From Gemmatimonadota bacterium (GTDB taxonomy: Bacteria > JAAXHH01): a stretch of 17,729 nucleotides of DNA. The stretch covers positions 1 through 17,729 of the forward strand of contig JAPOOT010000209.1 of NCBI GenBank assembly GCA_026713285.1. Direction: 5' to 3'. Below, in pieces: positions 7,783 through 15,700 of this stretch. Below the pieces are notes generated by a model that saw nothing but the letters and a program-made list of their open reading frames with translations, ran no database searches and was not told the DNA's origin. Every line of letters starts with the position of its first letter. Positions within the stretch are counted from its first letter, which is position 1. The position numbers and the translations under genes were made by a program.

Positions 7783-8046
7783 ATGCAAGAACAATCCATA
7801 GAGCTGTTGCTGAGCCGGATTGAAACCATGATTGATCTTATTCAGCGGCTAAAGGACGAAAACGCGGAGCTCCGTGGCCAGAATCAGAACCTGGAGTCGC
7901 AAATTCAGGAACTGCAGCGTGTACAGGAGCAGTCGGTTACCTCGAAGGATGAACTGGAAAAGGAAAACCAGGCGCTGCGCGTCAAACAGGACGACATCAA
8001 GGCGCGCATAGACACCATGCTGTCGCGTCTCGACGTCATCGAATAA
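7783..8046 (+). CDS. zapB: Small coiled-coil protein, ZapB-like cell-division factor
   Basis: An 87-residue, strongly charged protein that is almost entirely a coiled coil. Leucine/isoleucine heptads run from about residue 8 (L-L-L-S-R-I-E-T-M-I-D-L-I) through E-N-A-E-L-R-G-Q-N to a closing I-D-T-M-L-S-R-L-D-V-I. It has no transmembrane segment or signal peptide. ZapB proteins are small antiparallel coiled coils that join ZapA to the division apparatus. The next gene is zapA, which strongly supports the assignment, although sequence similarity among short coiled coils is weak evidence by itself. ATG 7783 has GGAGGG 3-8 nt upstream. It is 42 nt downstream of pheT. It is in the same reading frame as zapA, separated by a single TAA and 29 open codons. 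Confidence 0.7.
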   Translation: MQEQSIELLLSRIETMIDLIQRLKDENAELRGQNQNLESQIQELQRVQEQSVTSKDELEKENQALRVKQDDIKARIDTMLSRLDVIE

Positions 8047-8133
8047 GATCGGTACCATGGAGAAACTGGACTCGGAATTCGCGTTCATGCCGCGTGCGGT
8101 CAGGCGCCGGTTGCTCACTGGGATGAACCCATT

Positions 8134-8484
8134 ATGGATGACGGAAAAGCCACGGTTCGGGTCAACATCTGCGGAACCGAGTATCCGATACAGGCGGCGG
8201 AGGAACCCGAGTACATCCAGCGGATCGCCGCCTATGTCGACGAACGTATGCGCGAGGTTCCCGTCAGCGTGACCATGCAGTCCCTCACCAGCGTGGCGGT
8301 CCTCACGGCGATCAGGATCGCCGACGAGTTGCACAAGGAACGTGAGAAACAGACGAAACAGGTCGTATCGGAATCCATGCAGAATGAACGGATCGCGGAA
8401 CTGATCCGGCGCATGGATGAATTGATGGAGACCCTGATTCCTGAACAGGACGACGGGCAGGAATACCATGACCGATCTTGTTGA
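8134..8484 (+). CDS. zapA: Cell-division protein ZapA
   Basis: A 116-residue protein that bundles FtsZ filaments at the division site. It has the family layout: a short beta-rich head (V-R-V-N-I-C-G-T-E-Y-P-I, residues 8-19), E-P-E-Y-I-Q-R-I-A-A-Y-V-D-E-R-M (24-39), a helix with A-V-L-T-A-I-R-I-A-D-E-L, and a C-terminal coiled coil to about residue 105. The ribosome site before ATG 8134 is poor (GGAT about 9 nt away). No other in-frame start exists between the upstream stop at 8046 and 8134, so translation may depend on coupling to the ZapB-like gene. Placement downstream of pheT and upstream of the RNase Y gene is common in bacteria. Confidence 0.88.
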   Translation: MDDGKATVRVNICGTEYPIQAAEEPEYIQRIAAYVDERMREVPVSVTMQSLTSVAVLTAIRIADELHKEREKQTKQVVSESMQNERIAELIRRMDELMETLIPEQDDGQEYHDRSC

Positions 8485-8509
8485 GGAACGAACCATGTCC
8501 GGATTAAAT
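8481..8509 (+). promoter_or_regulatory. Candidate weak promoter upstream of the RNase Y gene
   Basis: TTGAGG (8481-8486), a 17-bp spacer and TTAAAT (8504-8509) lie in a local AT-rich stretch overlapping the end of zapA. Match to consensus is moderate, and such matches arise by chance. The position before the RNase Y gene makes an internal promoter plausible but unproven. Confidence 0.25.
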
Positions 8510-8537
8510 ACAATTTTTGAAGAAGGTGGCTGCCACT

Positions 8538-10094
8538 ATGCTTGTGACGATCAGTCTCTACGCCGGCACCGCCCTGATCATGTTTCTCTTCGGATGGTAC
8601 ATTCGAAAGCGTGTCGAAAAACGCAAGACGGACAGTATGGAGCGCTTGGCAGAGAGCATTCTCGCAGAGGCGGTGGAAGAAGCTGAAACGATAAAAAACA
8701 CGGCCCGGATCGAAATGGAGGAAGAGTCGTATCAGGCCAAGGCGAAATTCGAACGGGAGAGTAACACGGCCCGCCAGGAATCCCAACGGGCCGAAAAACG
8801 GATCGCGATCCGGGAACAGAACATAGAGCGCAAGGCCGATTACGTGGCCAAGCGGGAACAAGGCATACAGAAACAACTCCAGTCGATGCAGGAGCGGGAG
8901 GAGAAGCTTTCAGAAGAGGAAGAGCGGCTGGAACAGCTGATCAAGCGGCAGACTGAACAGCTTGAGCAGTCCGCCGGCATGACGACGGAGGAAGCGAGGC
9001 AGGCGCTACTCGGCAACATCCAGGCCCGGATACGCGCCGAAGCCGGCCAGCAGGCCCGCAGCATCATCGAAGAAGCCCGCCAGAACGCGGAGATCGAAGC
9101 CAGGGAAATCATCACGCACGCGATGCAGAAGTACACGCTGGATCACGTGACGGAAACGACGACGTCGGTCATATCCCTGCCCGATAATGAAATGAAGGGA
9201 CGCATCATCGGGCGCGACGGACGCAATATCCAGGCTTTCGAAATGTCGACGGGGATCGATGTCATCGTCGATGACACCCCGAATGCCGTCGTCCTCTCCG
9301 GGTTCAATCCCATACGCCGCGAAATCGCGAAGCTGTCCATGGAGAAGCTGATCGAGGACGGAAGAATCCATCCCGGATTCATCGAGCAGGTCGTTTCGAA
9401 GACCCAGGAGGAGATCAACGACCTGATCCAGGATACGGGTGAGCAGGTGCTCTTCGACCTGGGCGTTACCGGTGTCCGTCCCGAGTTGGCCATGCTGCTA
9501 GGGCAATTGAAATACCGCATGACCGGAGGGCAGAACGCGCTGCATCACAGCCGCGAAGTGGCCGAACTGGCAGGCCTCATGGCGCAGGAGCTGGACCTGG
9601 ACGTGACCCTGGCCCGGCGCTGCGGACTGCTGCACGACATCGGCAAGGCTGTGGACGGCGGTCCGGAAGGCGCGCATGGAGAACTGGGCAGAGCGGTTGC
9701 CGAGAAGTACGGCGAAACGCCCGAAGTGCTGGGATGCATCTCCGTGACCCACGAGAACCTGGATGAGGCCAGCCCCATGGCCGTGGTGGTCAGAACCGCC
9801 GACGCCCTCTCCGTTTCCAGACCCGGCGCGTTGCGGGAACCGCTGCAGAAATACGTTCGGCGGCTCCGGGAGATGGAGCGGCTGGTGAATTCCTTCGAAG
9901 GCGTATCCAGTGCATTTGTCATGAAGGCGGGAAAAGAAGTCAGGGTCATGATCGATCACGAAGAAGTCGACGACCTCCGTGCGGTTCAGCTTGCCACGGA
10001 AATCGCCCGGAAAATCCAGGTCAGGATGGAATATCCCGGCCAGATCAAGGTGACGGTCATCCGTCAGACCCGCGCGGTCGAATTCGCACGGTAG
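8538..10094 (+). CDS. rny: Ribonuclease Y
   Basis: Membrane-anchored endoribonuclease that starts mRNA decay. The 518-residue product has one N-terminal membrane helix (about 3-22) followed by K/R-rich residues, a long coiled coil (about 30-190), a KH domain with G-R-I-I-G-R-D-G-R-N (221-230), and an HD domain with H-H-S-R-E (336-340) and G-L-L-H-D-I-G-K (363-370). A-D-A-L-S near 421-425 supplies the last metal ligand. Where many RNase Y proteins have a His-His-Gly-Asp-like segment, this one reads T-H-E-N (about 404-407). ATG 8538 follows GAAGG at 11 nt; a TTG at 8517 would add seven residues and has no clear ribosome site. The length agrees with the family (about 520). Confidence 0.95.
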   Translation: MLVTISLYAGTALIMFLFGWYIRKRVEKRKTDSMERLAESILAEAVEEAETIKNTARIEMEEESYQAKAKFERESNTARQESQRAEKRIAIREQNIERKADYVAKREQGIQKQLQSMQEREEKLSEEEERLEQLIKRQTEQLEQSAGMTTEEARQALLGNIQARIRAEAGQQARSIIEEARQNAEIEAREIITHAMQKYTLDHVTETTTSVISLPDNEMKGRIIGRDGRNIQAFEMSTGIDVIVDDTPNAVVLSGFNPIRREIAKLSMEKLIEDGRIHPGFIEQVVSKTQEEINDLIQDTGEQVLFDLGVTGVRPELAMLLGQLKYRMTGGQNALHHSREVAELAGLMAQELDLDVTLARRCGLLHDIGKAVDGGPEGAHGELGRAVAEKYGETPEVLGCISVTHENLDEASPMAVVVRTADALSVSRPGALREPLQKYVRRLREMERLVNSFEGVSSAFVMKAGKEVRVMIDHEEVDDLRAVQLATEIARKIQVRMEYPGQIKVTVIRQTRAVEFAR

Positions 10095-10131
10095 CGGAGT
10101 CACCGATACAGGCAGGGGAGGGAGGCCAGGC

Positions 10132-11442
10132 TTGGGGACTGACGGTGATCGCAGTATCCTTACCGTTTCCGAACTGACCGCCGGGATCAAGACGCTGCTC
10201 GAAGAGGCGTTCCCCCAGGTGTCGGTGTCCGGGGAAATCTCCAACTACAAGCGGCACTCGTCCGGCCATGCCTACTTCTCGCTGAAAGACGAACGCAGCC
10301 AGTTGCGTTGCGTCATGTGGCGGACGGCCAACCGCAGGCTGACCTTCGAACCCGAAGACGGCATGGAGGTCCTGGCCCGGGGCGTCCTCTCGGTCTACGA
10401 GGTGCAGGGGCAATACCAACTGATCGCCCGGGAACTGAAGCCCGTCGGCGCGGGCGCGCTGCAGGCGGCCTTCGAACGACTAAAGGCCCGGCTCGAGCAA
10501 GAGGGCCTTTTCCGGGAGGAACACAAAAAGGCGCTGCCGTCCTTCCCGGAGCGCGTGGGCGTAGTCACTTCCGGATCCGGCGCCGCGATCCGGGACATCA
10601 TACAGGTCCTGCGCCGACGCGCGCCGTGGGTTTCGATCATCCTCCGTCCGACGCCCGTACAGGGTGACGGCGCCGCGGCGGAAATCGCAGCCGCCATCGA
10701 AGAGATGAACGACTACGGCGAAGTGGACGTGTTGATCGTCGGTCGCGGAGGCGGGTCGGTGGAGGACCTGTGGGCATTCAATGAAGAGGCGGTGGTCCGC
10801 GCGGTCTTCGGGTCCCGAATCCCGGTGGTTTCCGCGGTTGGACATGAAACGGACTATACCCTGGCCGACTTCGCGGCCGACCACCGGGCCCCCACGCCTT
10901 CGGGCGCGGCCGAAATCGTCGTTCGCGACATGCGGGAACTGAAGGACCGGTCGGATGCCGTGTTACGGCGTCTCTGCGGGGGCATGGCGGGGTACATCGA
11001 CCGGTATCGCCAGCGCGTCGCCACGGCAGTCTCCAGTTATGGACTCAGGCGGCCCGTCGACCAGGTCGGTCAGTACGCCCAATACACCGATGAATTGACC
11101 CGCCGCCTGGCCGAATGGTGCTTCCACGTCCACGAAACCCGCGTCCAGCGGGTCGGCGGACTGGCCGGCCGGCTGCAGGCCCTCAGTCCCCTCTCGGTGC
11201 TGGAACGCGGATACGCGGTCTGCCAGCGAGCGTCCGACGGACGCATCGTCCGCGGCGCGGATGAACTCAACGTCGACGACCGGGTGAAAGTGCGGCTGCG
11301 CAAGGGCGAGGCGTTCTGCCGCGTCGAGCACCTTAACGGCGGGACGGAACAAGCCGCGGCGGCCACCCGCGGGAATCGGCGCAAGGAAGCACCCGCCACT
11401 TTCGGACTGTTTGATGAACCGGATAGCCAGGAACCCGCCTGA
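10132..11442 (+). CDS. xseA: Exodeoxyribonuclease VII large subunit
   Basis: Catalytic subunit of the single-strand-specific exonuclease used in repair and recombination. The product has 436 residues from TTG 10132, the only start that gives the usual short N-terminus before T-V-S-E-L-T-A-G-I-K. A purine-rich GGGGAGGGAGG lies just upstream as ribosome site. An N-terminal OB fold (about 10-110; V-S-G-E-I-S-N-Y-K, S-G-H-A-Y-F-S-L-K-D) is followed by the nuclease core, with S-G-A-A-I-R-D-I-I, G-R-G-G-G-S-V-E-D-L-W-A-F-N and A-V-G-H-E-T-D-Y-T-L-A-D. Next come the coiled coil that binds the small subunit and a C-terminal L-E-R-G-Y-A-V-C segment. The family often reads V-T-S-P-T where this one reads V-T-S-G-S. 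It is 37 nt after rny and 17 nt before xseB. Confidence 0.95.
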   Translation: MGTDGDRSILTVSELTAGIKTLLEEAFPQVSVSGEISNYKRHSSGHAYFSLKDERSQLRCVMWRTANRRLTFEPEDGMEVLARGVLSVYEVQGQYQLIARELKPVGAGALQAAFERLKARLEQEGLFREEHKKALPSFPERVGVVTSGSGAAIRDIIQVLRRRAPWVSIILRPTPVQGDGAAAEIAAAIEEMNDYGEVDVLIVGRGGGSVEDLWAFNEEAVVRAVFGSRIPVVSAVGHETDYTLADFAADHRAPTPSGAAEIVVRDMRELKDRSDAVLRRLCGGMAGYIDRYRQRVATAVSSYGLRRPVDQVGQYAQYTDELTRRLAEWCFHVHETRVQRVGGLAGRLQALSPLSVLERGYAVCQRASDGRIVRGADELNVDDRVKVRLRKGEAFCRVEHLNGGTEQAAAATRGNRRKEAPATFGLFDEPDSQEPA

Positions 11443-11459
11443 CCGTTTGGATACATAAA

Positions 11460-11726
11460 ATGAACGAGCACGAAAAACCGACTTTCGAGGAAGCGCTCAA
11501 GCGCCTCGAGCAAATCGTTGAACGCATGGAACAGGGCGATCTTCCGCTGGATGAATCACTCGCTCTTTTCCAGGAAGGCATCGAACTTTCCCGGATCTGC
11601 ACCCGCCAGCTGAATGCGGCGGACGAGCACGTACGCAAGCTGGTCCGGGTGGAAAACGGCCGGTTCGTCATCGAACCCCTCGAGCCGGAACCGCCGGCCA
11701 GCCAGGGTGACGATCTGTCGTTTTAG
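11460..11726 (+). CDS. xseB: Exodeoxyribonuclease VII small subunit
   Basis: An 88-residue helical protein that wraps the coiled coil of XseA and is needed for activity. It has the family core F-E-E-A-L-K-R-L-E-Q-I-V-E-R-M-E-Q-G-D-L-P-L-D-E-S-L with F-Q-E-G-I-E-L-S-R after it (about residues 9-45), then an acidic, proline-containing tail ending G-D-D-L-S-F. Length is usual for the family (75-90). ATG 11460 is 17 nt after the xseA stop; the sequence before it (GGATACATAAA) is a weak ribosome site, so coupling to xseA is plausible. The xseA-xseB-prenyl synthase order is widespread in bacteria. Confidence 0.95.
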   Translation: MNEHEKPTFEEALKRLEQIVERMEQGDLPLDESLALFQEGIELSRICTRQLNAADEHVRKLVRVENGRFVIEPLEPEPPASQGDDLSF

Positions 11727-11729
11727 ATT

Positions 11730-11800
11730 CCGGCGCCCTCTTGGCGCGTTACCGCCGGTTCGGGTGTCCCGTTCACAAGGGACCGTACCTCCCGCGGTCC
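11730..11800 (+). promoter_or_regulatory. Cluster of inverted repeats between xseB and the prenyl synthase gene
   Basis: Three hairpins are possible: GCGCC-CTCTT-GGCGC (about 11732-11746), GTCCC/GGGAC (11766-11770 with 11779-11783), and GGACCG/CGGTCC (11780-11785 with 11795-11800). The second and third share bases 11780-11783 and so exclude each other. None is followed by a U tract, so they are not ordinary intrinsic terminators. In GC-rich DNA stems of 5-6 pairs occur by chance, so a regulatory role is only a possibility. Confidence 0.3.
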
Positions 11801-11850
11801 ATAGGCCGGCAACGCCGTGAGAATTGCCGACGGACCGCCACAGCCTGGTG

Positions 11851-12954
11851 ATGCATATGACCGAGACCCCGGGGAAGCAGGGCTTCCTCGAAGCGCTGGC
11901 CGTGCGTAAGGAATGGGTGCGAGAATACCTGGAACGGGACCGCCGGAAAGCACTTTTCGTACCGGCGGATATCCATGACGGGGTGTTCAGCTACCTGAGG
12001 GCGTCCGGCAAGGTCCTCCGACCCTGCGTGCTGTATTTCTCCTGCGGCGCCGTAGGCGGCGAGGAGCATGCCGCAACGCCCGCTGCGGTCGCCGTGGAAC
12101 TCTTCCACACCTGGACCATCGTCCATGACGACATCATGGACCGGGACACGTTGCGGCGCGGCGCGCCCACCGTCCACGAAGCGTTCCGGAGACGCGCGCT
12201 GGCCACGGAGGCTTTCGACGAGAGGGAAGCCGCCCACTACGGCATTTGCATTGGGATCATGACGGGCGAGGTGCAGCACGGGTGGGCCACCGCTCTCCTG
12301 TCCGAACTGTACGATGCGGCCGCGGACAATGGAGCGATGGTAATCGAGCTGATCCGTTACCTGGAAACGGATGTGCTCCTGGCCCTCGTGGGTGGGCAGG
12401 CGCTGGATATTCAGTATGCCAAGGCGCCCATGGACAGCCTGGACGAAGCCTCCGTTATCGATATGTTCTGGCGCAAGACCGGCGCGCTCTACGCGTTCGC
12501 TGGTGCCGCCGGCGCGATGATCGGCCTGAATACGCCGGACCGGACCCATCCCCTGGTTCGGGCGATTTCATCCTTCACCGGCGAATGCGGCGTGGCCTTC
12601 CAGCTGCAGGACGACATCCTGGGTCTCACGGCCGACGAGGCCACCCTGGGCAAACCGGTGTGCTCCGACCTGAGGGAAGGGAAACGAACCCTGCTACTCG
12701 TCCATACCTACCACAAGGCTTCGGCCGCCGAAAGGCGGTTCCTGCTCGACGTGGTCGGGAAACCGGGGGCGACAGAAGAGCAGATCGCGGAGGTGCGCGA
12801 CCTGATCCTGGCCCATGGCGGCCTCGAACACGCCCGGTCGCTCATGGAGCGACGGGTGGCCGACGCCATACGGAATCTCGATGACGTTCCCGGCTCCACC
12901 TACAAGGAATACCTGGTCAACTGGGCAGAATTCCTGATCGGAAGGTCTTTCTGA
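11851..12954 (+). CDS. Polyprenyl (farnesyl/geranylgeranyl-type) diphosphate synthase
   Basis: Trans-prenyltransferase that joins isopentenyl diphosphate to allylic diphosphates, feeding quinone or cell-wall lipid synthesis. With ATG 11851 the product has 367 residues; ATG 11857 or TTG 11824 are alternatives, none with a strong ribosome site. The first Asp-rich motif is D-D-I-M-D (93-97) with R-R-G-A-P after it. The second is F-Q-L-Q-D-D-I-L-G-L (250-259), with Gly where many FPP synthases have a third Asp. G-K-P-V-C-S-D-L-R-E-G-K-R-T follows (267-280). This second-motif form resembles archaeal and actinobacterial GGPP synthases (IdsA type), more than E. coli IspA. The usual A-G-D helix reads M-T-G-E (137-140). 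W89 precedes the first motif, so chain length cannot be assigned by eye. The stop overlaps the NAD kinase start by one base. Confidence 0.88.
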   Translation: MHMTETPGKQGFLEALAVRKEWVREYLERDRRKALFVPADIHDGVFSYLRASGKVLRPCVLYFSCGAVGGEEHAATPAAVAVELFHTWTIVHDDIMDRDTLRRGAPTVHEAFRRRALATEAFDEREAAHYGICIGIMTGEVQHGWATALLSELYDAAADNGAMVIELIRYLETDVLLALVGGQALDIQYAKAPMDSLDEASVIDMFWRKTGALYAFAGAAGAMIGLNTPDRTHPLVRAISSFTGECGVAFQLQDDILGLTADEATLGKPVCSDLREGKRTLLLVHTYHKASAAERRFLLDVVGKPGATEEQIAEVRDLILAHGGLEHARSLMERRVADAIRNLDDVPGSTYKEYLVNWAEFLIGRSF

Positions 12955-13841
12955 TGCATCGCGTGGGCATCATCGCCAATCCGGTCCGCCCCGTGGTCAG
13001 CCACCTGATCCCCGAGCTTGTGCGGCTGCTCTCGTCACGGTCCGGAAAACCATCGCTCGCGGCCAGCCTTGCGGCCATGGTCAGTGATGAGACCGCCCGC
13101 CGGACATGCGTGATCGTCGATTCGGACGAACTCGCCGTGCAGGACGTCGACTGGGTCATCGCCATAGGCGGGGACGGTACGCTGCTCAAGACCGCCCGTC
13201 TGGTCGGCGCTTCCGGAACGCCCATTCTCGGCGTCAATTCCGGAAAGCTCGGTTTCATGATGCAGACGACGCCCGGCGAACTGGACGAAGCCATCGAACA
13301 GGTATTCGACGGGCAATACTCGCTGGACAAGCGGCTGGTCCTGCAGGGTCGGATCGGTAACGGAACCCCGGGGGACGCGGCGGCGGCCGGCGTGTTTTCG
13401 GCATTGAACGATATCGTGATCGACAAGGGATCTATATGCCGGGTCATCGAACTGGGCATCTATGTCAACGACGAATACGTCAACGACGTCATGGCGGACG
13501 GGCTCATCGTATCGACGCCGACCGGGTCCACGGCCTATTCGCTGGCGGCGGGGGGGCCGATTCTGGCGCCCGGCATGGAAGCGATCGTCGTATCGCCCAT
13601 CTGTCCGCACACCCTGTCCAACCGGGCCATGGTGCTCGCGGCGCGGGACCGCGTACGGATCGAAGTCACGGCCGATCATCCTGATCTCCTGCTCACCGTG
13701 GACGGCCAGGAAAACGTGGTCATCCAGCCGGGCAGCACCGTCGAGCTTTACCGGGCGGACCACACGATACACCTGATCCGTTTTTCAGATCGGCCCTTTT
13801 ACGACGTCCTGCGTACGAAGCTGAAATGGGGAGAACGCTGA
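12954..13841 (+). CDS. nadK: NAD kinase
   Basis: ATP- (or polyphosphate-) dependent kinase that makes NADP from NAD. The 295-residue product has G-G-D-G-T-L-L-K (72-79), V-N-S-G-K-L-G-F-M (about 94-102), A-L-N-D-I-V-I (the family's N-E/D motif), and the glycine-rich T-P-T-G-S-T-A-Y-S-L-A-A-G-G-P-I. V-S-P-I-C-P-H-T-L-S-N-R follows, then D-G-Q near the C-terminus. All catalytic segments are present and length is normal. ATG 12954 overlaps the TGA of the prenyl synthase gene (TGATG), indicating translational coupling. A 130-nt spacer with a degenerate repeat separates it from recN, a neighbour of nadK in many bacteria. Confidence 0.95.
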   Translation: MHRVGIIANPVRPVVSHLIPELVRLLSSRSGKPSLAASLAAMVSDETARRTCVIVDSDELAVQDVDWVIAIGGDGTLLKTARLVGASGTPILGVNSGKLGFMMQTTPGELDEAIEQVFDGQYSLDKRLVLQGRIGNGTPGDAAAAGVFSALNDIVIDKGSICRVIELGIYVNDEYVNDVMADGLIVSTPTGSTAYSLAAGGPILAPGMEAIVVSPICPHTLSNRAMVLAARDRVRIEVTADHPDLLLTVDGQENVVIQPGSTVELYRADHTIHLIRFSDRPFYDVLRTKLKWGER

Positions 13842-13870
13842 AGACCCCGGGAATCAGCGGGCCTTCCCAG

Positions 13871-13948
13871 CCGCACCCGGCGGCACCCGGCCGCGCCTGG
13901 TCCCGTCCGGTTCCGCACGGTCCATCCGGCCCGTTCGGTCCCACCCGG
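13871..13948 (+). repeat. Degenerate 9-10 bp tandem repeat upstream of recN
   Basis: Eight consecutive units ending in GG can be read: CCGCACCCGG, CGGCACCCGG, CCGCGCCTGG, TCCCGTCCGG, TTCCGCACGG, TCCATCCGG, CCCGTTCGG and TCCCACCCGG. The approximate consensus is YCCGCAYCCGG-like, with a period of 9-10 bp, close to one helical turn. The + strand is C-rich. The block fills most of the 130-nt gap between nadK and recN and is not part of a recognised coding region. Besides this repeat the gap holds no visible promoter, terminator or ribosome site. Confidence 0.55.
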
Positions 13949-13971
13949 TCTCGCCGTTCATTTTGCAGCCT

Positions 13972-15681
13972 ATGCTCGCGAACCTGAGGGTCAGAAACTA
14001 CGCGCTGCTGGACGAGGTGGACATAGAGTTCACCCCCGGACTGAACGTGCTCACGGGTGAAACCGGCTCCGGGAAGTCCATCCTGATCGGCGCGCTGGGC
14101 CTCATTCTGGGCGACAGGGCCGCGTCCGAGTCCATACGCGGCGGCGCACGGACCGCCATCGTCGAGGGGCTGTTCGAAGGGGAGCACGACGCGCAGTTGC
14201 AGGCCCTGCTGGTGGAAATCGGCGTGGACCCGGAAGAAGGCATGCTGATCATCCGACGGGAGGTGGCCCGCGATGGCCGCAACCGGTGCACGATAAACGG
14301 CAGCCTGGTCACCGTTTCCGTTCTCAGGAAACTGGGCGTCCTGCTGGTGGACCTGCACGGACAGCACGATCACCAGTCGCTGCTGAATCCGCGGACGCAC
14401 CGGGACTTTCTGGACGGTTACGAGGACGTCCGAGCGCCGAAGCAACGGGTCGCCGAGGCCTACCACCTTTTCACCGAGCGGTCGGAAGCCCTGCGGCGGA
14501 TGGAAGACAGTCTCGCCGCCACCCGGGAAAGGGAAGATCTCTACCGCTTTCAGCTGGACGAGCTCGACCAGGCGGACTTGTCCCCGGGAGAAGACGAAGA
14601 ACTCGAAAGGGAGCGGTCCGTCCTCGAGCACGCTGAACAGTTGGTCCAGATCGCATCCGACGCTTCCGAGGCGCTCTCCGAAGGGGAAGGCGCCCTGGTC
14701 GACGGATTGGTCCGGGTCATCCGCTCGCTGGAGGAAGCGGAGCGCATAGACCCCGCACTCGGCGAGGCCCTCGAGGGTATTCGAAGCGCGCGCTACCATC
14801 TGGTCGACTGTGCCGACTTCCTTCGGCACTACCGCGACCGCGTGGACTACGACCCGGCGCGCCTGGAAGAGGTGCTGGACCGCCTGGACCTTCTCGGGCG
14901 GCTCAAACGCAAGTACGGCGCCACGATCGAGGAAGTCCTGGCCTACCGTGGCCGTATCGCCGGAGAACTGGAACAGATGGACACGGCCGGCGAGCATCGG
15001 AGCAGTTTGCGCTCGGAGGTGGAAGCGGCCCGCAAAGAACTGGCCGAACGGGCGAAAACCCTGTCGGACCGGCGTAAGCAAGTGGCGAGCAGGCTGGAGA
15101 AAAGGGTGGTTGCGGAACTGGCGGAACTGGGCATGGAGAAGACGGGATTCCGGGTCGGTATCGAATGGCGGGAAGCCGAAGAAGGCCCCCTGCGGATCGA
15201 CGGGCGCGGCTTCAGCGTGGACGCCCACGGGATGGATCGGATCGAATTCCTGATATCGCCCAATTCCGGCGAGGACCTGAAACCGTTGGCGAACATCGCG
15301 TCCGGCGGGGAGATCTCGCGCATCATGCTGGCGCTCAAGGTGATTCTGGCCGAATCGGACCGAATGCCGACGCTGGTATTCGACGAGTTGGACATCGGCA
15401 TCGGCGGACGCATTGCCGAATCGGTCGGGCACCGGCTGAAGCTGCTGTCCCGGGACCACCAGGTGCTTTGCATCACCCATCTCCACCAGGTGGCCTGCTG
15501 GGGCCGTACGCATTTTACCGTGCACAAGCAGTCGGCCCGCGGCCGGTCGGTCACGCTGGTCGATCATCTGGACGAGGACGGCAGGATCCGGGAGATCGCG
15601 CGCATGCTGGCCGGGGAGACGGTGGACGCCATGGCCATCTCGCACGCACGCGAAATGCTCCGGCGCACGGCGGCCGTGTGA
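13972..15681 (+). CDS. recN: DNA repair ATPase RecN
   Basis: SMC-like ATPase that acts at DNA double-strand breaks. The 569-residue product starts M-L-A-N-L-R-V-R-N-Y-A-L-L, as the family does, with Walker A G-E-T-G-S-G-K-S (29-36) and a Q-loop region D-L-H-G-Q-H-D-H-Q near 128. Two coiled-coil arms occupy roughly 150-400. The C-terminal head carries A-S-G-G-E-I-S-R-I-M-L (signature, about 442-452), Walker B T-L-V-F-D-E-L-D (about 467-474) and C-I-T-H-L-H-Q-V-A. ATG 13972 fits the family start; TTG 13963 would add three residues. Neither has a Shine-Dalgarno sequence: the preceding bases are C-rich repeat then CATTTTGCAGCCT. No LexA-type box is evident. The pgsA-type gene follows after 19 nt. 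Confidence 0.95.
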   Translation: MLANLRVRNYALLDEVDIEFTPGLNVLTGETGSGKSILIGALGLILGDRAASESIRGGARTAIVEGLFEGEHDAQLQALLVEIGVDPEEGMLIIRREVARDGRNRCTINGSLVTVSVLRKLGVLLVDLHGQHDHQSLLNPRTHRDFLDGYEDVRAPKQRVAEAYHLFTERSEALRRMEDSLAATREREDLYRFQLDELDQADLSPGEDEELERERSVLEHAEQLVQIASDASEALSEGEGALVDGLVRVIRSLEEAERIDPALGEALEGIRSARYHLVDCADFLRHYRDRVDYDPARLEEVLDRLDLLGRLKRKYGATIEEVLAYRGRIAGELEQMDTAGEHRSSLRSEVEAARKELAERAKTLSDRRKQVASRLEKRVVAELAELGMEKTGFRVGIEWREAEEGPLRIDGRGFSVDAHGMDRIEFLISPNSGEDLKPLANIASGGEISRIMLALKVILAESDRMPTLVFDELDIGIGGRIAESVGHRLKLLSRDHQVLCITHLHQVACWGRTHFTVHKQSARGRSVTLVDHLDEDGRIREIARMLAGETVDAMAISHAREMLRRTAAV

Positions 15682-15700
15682 GCTCGCGGAGGACGGCGGC

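Noticed and set aside
8057..8272. A 71-codon frame between the ZapB-like gene and zapA
   Set aside because: Mostly overlaps zapA in another frame, is rich in Arg/Ser/Pro as shadow frames are here, and lacks a ribosome site.
11446..11462. AT-rich TTTGGATACATAAAATG before xseB as a promoter
   Set aside because: No -35 box at a suitable distance, and xseB lies 17 nt after xseA in an obvious operon.
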